Assembly: GCA_964469765.1 (NCBI GenBank)
Contig: CAYYAU010000018.1
Location: 1 to 11,844, forward strand
Reading direction: 5' to 3'
From: CAYYAU01 sp964469765 [NCBI: uncultured Clostridia bacterium]
GTDB lineage: Bacteria > UBA6262 > WVXT01 > CAYYAU01
DNA: 11,844 nucleotides
The stretch's first letter is position 1. Every line of letters begins with the position of its first letter. Shown here piece after piece: positions 6,739 to 11,844 of the stretch. Position numbers and translations under genes: made by a program. The notes beneath the pieces were generated by a model. That model made no database searches. It was not told the origin of the DNA and saw nothing but the letters and a program-made list of their open reading frames with translations.

Positions 6739-8871
6739 TTGGAGAATGTAAAAACCTCAAACTTATTTTTAGAAGTAGGAGTTGAAGATATTCCTTCATA
6801 TGCTTTTTCTTTAGCTTTGAAACAACTAAGAGAAAAAGTGGCTGATAGATTTAATAAGGAACGTTTAAATTATAAAGATATATACTGTCTTGGTACTTGT
6901 AGAAGGTTGGTGGTTTATGTTAATGAATTGAATGAAAAACAAATCCCTTTAAGAAAGGAGATTTTTGGACCTCCGAAAAGTAAAGCTTACGACAAAGCAA
7001 ATAGACCAACCTCTGCTCTTCTGGGGTTTATAGACACCTATAAGGCTTCGCCTAAAGATATTAAAATTTTAAGAAAGAATAAAGGAGAGTATGTAGGTTT
7101 AATAAAAGAAGAAAGTGGTAGAGCCACTAGTGAAATATTAAAAGAGATTCTTCCTGAGATTATTTTAGGAATAAGTTTTCCAAAATCAATGTATTGGGAA
7201 GAAAAAGATATTAAATTTATCAGACCCATAAGGTGGATTTGTTGCTTTTTAGGAACGAAATTAATAAAATTTAAAATAGGTTCAATAAAAACTGAAAAGA
7301 AGACTTATGGCCATTTTTTCTTAACGCCTTCTGCGATTTCTTTAAAGGAGGCTGTTTCTCTTCAGAGATATAAGAAAATTCTTGCGAATAAATTTGTTAT
7401 AGTTGACCCAGAAGAAAGAAAGTCCTTGATTAAAAAAGGTATTCAGCAGAAGATAAAGAAGATTAATTCAATAGATTCAGTCTCAATTAGAATTCATAAA
7501 GAAGAAAACCTTATTAATGAGATAACAACATTGGTTGAATATCCCACAGCAATTTTAGGTAAATTTGAGGAGAAATACCTGTCTTTGCCACCAGAGGTTC
7601 TTATAACTTGTTTAAAACATTATCAGAAGTTTTTTGTATTAGAAACTGAAAAAGAAGAAATTCTTCCTTATTTTATCGGAATAAGGGATGGAATTTCTGA
7701 ATATATGGAGGTGGTCAGAAAAGGTTACGAGGCTGTTGTTAAGGCTCGGTTAGAAGATGCACAGTTTTTCTTTAATCAGGATTTAAAAAAAGAAATCAGC
7801 AAGTATGTTGAAGATTTAAAAGGAATAGTTTTTCATGAAAGATTGGGGTCTCTTTACGATAAGACACTGCGTATAGTTTCTATAAGTGAGAAAATAAGCA
7901 GTATTCTTCATTTGTCGATAGATACAATTGAAAATATTAAGAAAATTGCTTTTCTATCTAAAGCGGATATTTCAACAAAAATGGTGTATGAGTTTCCAGA
8001 ATTGAGAGGAACAATGGGGAAAATATATGCAACCTTTTCAAAAGAAAATAAAATTATAGCTGAGTCTATTGAACAGCACTACTGGCCACTGCCAAATGAA
8101 GATTCAATGCCTTCATCAATAGAGGCAACAGTGGTTTCTTTAGCTGATAGATTTGATACTTTATATGGTTATTTTTCATTAGGGATAATACCCACAGGGT
8201 CTGAAGACCCTTATGGATTAAAATCAGAATCTAGTGCAATTGTAAGAATGTTAGAGAATAAAGAATTAAATTGTTCTTGGGTTAAAATAGTTGATTTTGT
8301 TGAAAAAGAGTATGAAAATATTTTAAGTGAAAGTGAAAAGGTTAAACAAAAATTAATAGAGTTTCTTAAACAAAGGATTGAACTGCTTTTTGAGCAAAAA
8401 GGATTTTCCTATGATGAAATAAGAGCGGCAATGGAAGTAGGTTTTGAAAATATATATAATCTTCATCTAAGACTGAAAGCACTTGTACAATTCAGAAACT
8501 CAGAGAAGTTTAAAGATTTAATATTAATGTGTAAAAGAGCAAGAAATATTATCAAACAAGCAGAAAAAAAAGGAGTCTTAATTCATCAGAACATTGTAAT
8601 TAAACAGGAGCTTCTTTATGAAAAAGAAGAAAAAGATTTATTTTATAAAATAACAGAAGTTGAAAGAAGTATCTCTGGAAATAGAGATTATTATGAGAAT
8701 CTGTGTTTTATTGTTGACATTGCTCCGTATATTAATAAATTTTTTGATAAAGTGTTAGTAATGTGTGAAAATAATAAAATAAAAAATAACAGATTAGCAA
8801 TACTCAATAAAATTTTATCACTATCTTATACGATAGGAGATTTCGCAAAAATTTCATATTCTTTAGAGTAA
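6739..8871 (+). CDS. glyS: Glycyl-tRNA synthetase beta subunit
   Basis: The large subunit of the heterotetrameric glycyl-tRNA synthetase; it supplies tRNA binding and works with GlyQ. It has 710 residues, slightly above the usual ~690. Landmarks in order: FLEVGVEDIPSYA (10-22), GTCRRLVVYV (52-61, where most homologues have TPRRLA), KSMYWEEKDIKFIRPIRWI (149-167), KARLEDAQFFFNQDL (335-349), the HD-like central region KADISTKMVYEFPELRGTMG (408-427), EQHYWPLP (445-452), ADRFDTLYGYF (469-479), IPTGSEDPYGLK (484-495), and a C-terminal DALR-type anticodon-binding region ending FFDKVLVM (668-675) and NNRLAILNKI (683-692). The usual LRR after DP is LKS here, and many positions are divergent while the frame is intact. 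The TTG start is supported by a strong ribosome site in the end of glyQ; the gap to glyQ is four bases. Confidence 0.97.
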   Translation: MENVKTSNLFLEVGVEDIPSYAFSLALKQLREKVADRFNKERLNYKDIYCLGTCRRLVVYVNELNEKQIPLRKEIFGPPKSKAYDKANRPTSALLGFIDTYKASPKDIKILRKNKGEYVGLIKEESGRATSEILKEILPEIILGISFPKSMYWEEKDIKFIRPIRWICCFLGTKLIKFKIGSIKTEKKTYGHFFLTPSAISLKEAVSLQRYKKILANKFVIVDPEERKSLIKKGIQQKIKKINSIDSVSIRIHKEENLINEITTLVEYPTAILGKFEEKYLSLPPEVLITCLKHYQKFFVLETEKEEILPYFIGIRDGISEYMEVVRKGYEAVVKARLEDAQFFFNQDLKKEISKYVEDLKGIVFHERLGSLYDKTLRIVSISEKISSILHLSIDTIENIKKIAFLSKADISTKMVYEFPELRGTMGKIYATFSKENKIIAESIEQHYWPLPNEDSMPSSIEATVVSLADRFDTLYGYFSLGIIPTGSEDPYGLKSESSAIVRMLENKELNCSWVKIVDFVEKEYENILSESEKVKQKLIEFLKQRIELLFEQKGFSYDEIRAAMEVGFENIYNLHLRLKALVQFRNSEKFKDLILMCKRARNIIKQAEKKGVLIHQNIVIKQELLYEKEEKDLFYKITEVERSISGNRDYYENLCFIVDIAPYINKFFDKVLVMCENNKIKNNRLAILNKILSLSYTIGDFAKISYSLE

Positions 8872-8883
8872 TTATGTAAAAAG

Positions 8884-8890
8884 AAAGGAG
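8884..8890 (+). promoter_or_regulatory. Strong ribosome binding site of ppdK
   Basis: AAAGGAG is placed six bases before the ATG at 8897, a near-ideal Shine-Dalgarno match and one of the best in the window. It fits high expression of a central metabolic enzyme. The 25-base gap has no room for a full promoter plus leader of its own, although a promoter inside glyS cannot be excluded. Confidence 0.7.
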
Positions 8891-8896
8891 CGCAAA

Positions 8897-11551
8897 ATGG
8901 GCAAAAAGTATGTTTATTTTTTTGGAGATGGGAAGGCTGAGGGAAATGTTTCTTTAAGAAATCTTTTAGGGGGTAAAGGAGCAAATCTGGCAGAGATGAC
9001 AAATCTTGGAGTATCTGTTCCTGCCGGATTTACAATAACCACTGAAGTTTGTATTGAATATTATAAAAATAACTATCAATATCCAGAAGAGTTGAAAACC
9101 CAGGTTTTAGAAAATCTGAAACGAATAGAGAAAGTTATGGGAGCAAAATTTTCAGATACAGACAATCCACTTTTAGTTTCTGTTAGGTCAGGAGCAAGGG
9201 TGTCAATGCCTGGAATGATGGATACAATTTTAAATCTTGGATTAAATGATTCAACCGTTAAAGGTCTTATAAAAAACACCAATAATGAAAGATTTGCGTT
9301 TGATTGTTATAGAAGGTTTATTCAGATGTATGGAAATGTTGTGATAGGGATTGAGCATGCAGAGTTTGAGAAAATTATTCAGAACAAAAAAGATAAAAAA
9401 GGTGTAAAATTAGACACCGCACTTGATACAAATGATTTAAGAGAGATTATGTTAGAATCAAAGAATATTATAAAAAAGAACACAAAGAGAGATTTTCCTG
9501 AAGACCCTTATGAACAGTTGTGGGGCGCAATTGGTGCAGTTTTTAAATCTTGGAATAACAAAAGAGCTATTGAGTATAGAAAAATTCATAATATTCCAGA
9601 AACATGGGGGACAGCTGTAAATGTTCAAGCCATGGTATACGGAAATATGGGAGAAGATTCAGCAACAGGCGTTGCTTTTACCCGAGACCCATCAACCGGC
9701 AAAAAGGTCTTTTTTGGAGAGTATCTTCCCAATGCTCAAGGAGAAGATGTAGTTGCGGGGATTAGAACACCAAGACCTTTAAATAAGTTAGATAAAAAAG
9801 ATTCATCATTGCCGTCTTTAGAAGAACAAATGCCTAAGATTTATAAGGAGTTAGTTGGTATTTATAAGAAACTTGAAAAACATTATAAGGATATGCAAGA
9901 TATTGAATTTACTATTCAAAAAGGCAAACTATATCTTTTACAAACAAGAACAGGTAAAAGAACTGCTATGGCTGCTGTGAATATTGCGGTTGATATGGTG
10001 GAGGAAGGATTGATAGATAAAAAAACCGCTGTGAAAAGAGTTGAACCACATCAGATTGATCAGCTTCTTCATCCAATGATTGACCCTAAAGTAAAGGTTA
10101 ATGTAATAGCGAAAGGATTACCTGCTTCTCCAGGTGCAGCCACTGGTAAGGTTGTATTTTCAGCAGATGACGCGATGAAAGAGGGGAAAAACGAAAATGT
10201 AATCCTAGTAAGACTTGAAACTTCTCCAGAAGATATTGGAGGTATGAACATAGCTCAAGGAATACTGACAGGAAGAGGAGGTATGACAAGCCATGCAGCT
10301 GTTGTTGCTCGTGGGATGGGTAAACCCTGTGTTGCAGGATGTTCAGCGTTAAATATTAATTATAACAAAGAAGAATTTTCAGTAAAGGATTATATAGTAA
10401 AAAAAGGTGATTGGATAACAATTGATGGAACAACAGGTAATGTCATTATAGGAAAGGTTTCTATGATTAAACCTTCACTTTCTGGGAATTTTGAGAAGAT
10501 TATGAAGTGGGCAGATAATATAAGAAAAATTGGAGTAAGAGCAAATGCTGATACACCTATTGATGCAAAAACCGCCAGGAAATTTGGAGCAGAAGGAATA
10601 GGCCTTTGTAGAACTGAACATATGTTTTTTGGTGAAAAAAGAATTACTGCAGTTAGAGAAATGATTTTAGCAGAAAATGAGGAGGGGAGAAAAAAGGCGT
10701 TAGCAAAACTGCTTCCACTGCAAAGAGAAGATTTTAAAGGGATTTTTAGAGAGATGGAAGGCTTACCTGTAATAATTCGGTTATTGGACCCTCCTTTACA
10801 TGAATTTCTTCCTCATACAGAAAAGGAAATTGAGCAACTATCAAAAGAAATGTCAATTCCTTTTGAGGCATTAAAAGCTAAAGTAGAAAGTTTGAAAGAG
10901 GCTAATCCAATGTTAGGACATAGAGGATGTAGACTTGGAATTACATATCCCGAGATTACTATGATGCAAACCCAGGCTATATTTGAGGCGGCATGTGAAC
11001 TAAAGAAAAAAGGAGTTGATGTTATTCCTGAAGTGATGGTACCATTGGTAGGTTTTGATGAAGAGTTCAAAAACCAAAAAGAGGTTATTAAATCTGTTGC
11101 TGAAAGAATTATTAAAAAATTCAATGTGAAATTGAATTATCTTATTGGAACAATGATTGAAGTACCAAGGGCTGCATTAACAGCTGATAAGATTGCAAAT
11201 GAAGCAGAATTCTTTTCCTTTGGAACAAATGACTTAACTCAAATGACATTAGGTTTTAGTAGAGATGATGTAGGAAAATTTGTTCCAGGGTATATAGAAA
11301 AAAATATTCTAAAAGAAAATCCATTTTCTACATTAGATACAGAAGGTGTTGGTCAACTTGTGAAAATTGGGATTGAAAAAGGAAGGAGTTCAAGGAAAAA
11401 ACTTGAAATAGGAATCTGCGGTGAACACGGGGGCGACCCTGCATCTGTTAAGTTTTGTCACAAAGTAGGAATGAACTATGTTTCTTGTTCTCCGTATAGG
11501 GTTCCTATAGCCCGTCTTTCTGCAGCTCATGCTGTTTTAGAAGAAAAATGA
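8897..11551 (+). CDS. ppdK: Pyruvate, phosphate dikinase
   Basis: A cytoplasmic enzyme that interconverts ATP, phosphate and pyruvate with AMP, pyrophosphate and phosphoenolpyruvate; in anaerobes it often runs toward ATP synthesis in PPi-linked glycolysis. The 884 residues are full length. The ATP-grasp N domain carries GGKGANLAEM (25-34), SVRSGARVSMPGMMDT (95-110) and GVAFTRDPSTG (258-268). The central swivelling domain has GGMTSHAAVVARGMGKPCVAG (461-481) with phosphohistidine H466 and the preceding T464, the site controlled by regulatory kinases in some species. The C-terminal TIM barrel has GLCRTEHMFF (569-578), RLLDPPLHEF (628-637), GHRGCRLGI (674-682), FSFGTNDLTQM (773-783) and the active-site C841 in GICGEHGGDP. 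All key residues appear intact, so PEP synthase and EI of the PTS are excluded. No ppsR regulator gene adjoins. The gene ends in an ATGA overlap with a glycosyltransferase. Confidence 0.98.
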   Translation: MGKKYVYFFGDGKAEGNVSLRNLLGGKGANLAEMTNLGVSVPAGFTITTEVCIEYYKNNYQYPEELKTQVLENLKRIEKVMGAKFSDTDNPLLVSVRSGARVSMPGMMDTILNLGLNDSTVKGLIKNTNNERFAFDCYRRFIQMYGNVVIGIEHAEFEKIIQNKKDKKGVKLDTALDTNDLREIMLESKNIIKKNTKRDFPEDPYEQLWGAIGAVFKSWNNKRAIEYRKIHNIPETWGTAVNVQAMVYGNMGEDSATGVAFTRDPSTGKKVFFGEYLPNAQGEDVVAGIRTPRPLNKLDKKDSSLPSLEEQMPKIYKELVGIYKKLEKHYKDMQDIEFTIQKGKLYLLQTRTGKRTAMAAVNIAVDMVEEGLIDKKTAVKRVEPHQIDQLLHPMIDPKVKVNVIAKGLPASPGAATGKVVFSADDAMKEGKNENVILVRLETSPEDIGGMNIAQGILTGRGGMTSHAAVVARGMGKPCVAGCSALNINYNKEEFSVKDYIVKKGDWITIDGTTGNVIIGKVSMIKPSLSGNFEKIMKWADNIRKIGVRANADTPIDAKTARKFGAEGIGLCRTEHMFFGEKRITAVREMILAENEEGRKKALAKLLPLQREDFKGIFREMEGLPVIIRLLDPPLHEFLPHTEKEIEQLSKEMSIPFEALKAKVESLKEANPMLGHRGCRLGITYPEITMMQTQAIFEAACELKKKGVDVIPEVMVPLVGFDEEFKNQKEVIKSVAERIIKKFNVKLNYLIGTMIEVPRAALTADKIANEAEFFSFGTNDLTQMTLGFSRDDVGKFVPGYIEKNILKENPFSTLDTEGVGQLVKIGIEKGRSSRKKLEIGICGEHGGDPASVKFCHKVGMNYVSCSPYRVPIARLSAAHAVLEEK

Positions 11552-11844
11552 ATATTGCGTTATTTACAGATACCTATAAACCAGAGATTAATGGCGGTGT
11601 AAGAGCAGTTGAAATGATATATGAGGGCCTTATAAAAATAGGCCATAATGTTATAATTGTTGCTCCATCTGTATTTGGAGAAAAAAGCAAAGATAATATA
11701 TTCAGAGTAAGGTCTATCCCTTTTCTATTTCAAAAAGAAAGACGTGTCGCTTCTTTATGGTCAAAAGAAGTAACAGAAAAAACACTAAATAAACTTAATA
11801 TTGAGATTATTCATAGTCATACACCTTTCTCTATTGGGATTATT
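11548..11844 (+). CDS. GT4-family glycosyltransferase, N-terminal part (partial, cut by window end)
   Basis: The frame opened by the ATG at 11548 stays open to the right edge (99 codons). The start MNIALFTDTYKPEINGGVRA and the later IIHSHTPFSIG (87-97) match the N-terminal Rossmann fold of GT4 glycosyltransferases (group 1, GT-B fold), close to the set that adds sugars to diacylglycerol or phosphatidylinositol (pattern FTDTY.P..NGV..., then HSHTPF..G). Such enzymes act at the inner face of the membrane with nucleotide-sugar donors. The donor-binding C-terminal half with the EX7E motif is outside the window, so acceptor and donor cannot be fixed. The start overlaps the ppdK stop as ATGA, so it is translationally linked to ppdK and continues the operon. 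Assignment to the GT4 family is firm; a glycolipid product is inferred from resemblance only. Confidence 0.85.
   Translation, partial: MNIALFTDTYKPEINGGVRAVEMIYEGLIKIGHNVIIVAPSVFGEKSKDNIFRVRSIPFLFQKERRVASLWSKEVTEKTLNKLNIEIIHSHTPFSIGII

Noticed and set aside
10813-11124. Minus-strand open frame of 103 codons inside ppdK
   Set aside because: It is antisense to conserved PPDK motifs and has no recognisable product or ribosome site.
1-11844. Mobile element, CRISPR, toxin-antitoxin or defence genes
   Set aside because: All ten frames and the aspS remnant match housekeeping families, no intergenic gap is longer than 39 bases, and no repeats or integrase/transposase motifs are seen.

Overview
This window looks like one continuous, densely packed plus-strand operon of housekeeping genes from an AT-rich bacterium. 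I estimate G+C by eye at about one third; it was not computed. Every gene points the same way, the gaps run from overlapping to 39 bases, and no terminator or RNA gene is visible. I see no phage, transposon, CRISPR or defence module.

Layout in order: the last 27 codons of an aspartyl-tRNA synthetase (aspS); phoH (ATPase linked to RNA metabolism); a short 7TM-HD phosphohydrolase of the PgpH/YqfF family; ybeY (rRNA-processing endoribonuclease); a fused DgkA-type lipid kinase and PAP2 lipid phosphatase; mgtE (Mg2+ channel/transporter); recO (recombinational repair); glyQ and glyS (two-subunit glycyl-tRNA synthetase); ppdK (pyruvate, phosphate dikinase); and the start of a GT4-family glycosyltransferase that runs off the right edge. 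Three junctions are ATGA stop/start overlaps (phoH/pgpH, recO/glyQ, ppdK/glycosyltransferase), and ybeY begins inside the end of the HD gene, so translational coupling is likely along much of the run.

The backbone phoH, 7TM-HD, ybeY, dgkA, recO, glyQ, glyS matches the well-known Bacillus/Clostridium order, but with departures. aspS lies directly upstream of phoH. cdd and era, usual between dgkA and recO, are absent and mgtE sits there. No ccpN or ppsR/yqfL lies between glyS and ppdK. The HD protein lacks the extracellular domain, and dgkA carries a C-terminal PAP2 domain. The combination suggests a deep-branching Firmicute relative or an uncultured candidate-phylum anaerobe; I cannot place it more firmly. 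Two-subunit GlyRS excludes lineages with the single-chain enzyme, and PPDK fits a fermentative, pyrophosphate-using energy metabolism.

The genes fall into themes rather than one pathway: translation (aspS, ybeY, glyQS), RNA handling (phoH, ybeY), membrane lipid or carrier phosphate turnover (dgkA-PAP2, the terminal glycosyltransferase), second-messenger and Mg2+ homeostasis (pgpH, mgtE), DNA repair (recO) and central carbon metabolism (ppdK). I did not find a convincing new system. The points most worth a second look are family-level variations: the PgpH without a sensor domain, the DgkA-PAP2 fusion with replaced acidic residues, and a YbeY with Asp in place of the third zinc-binding His.
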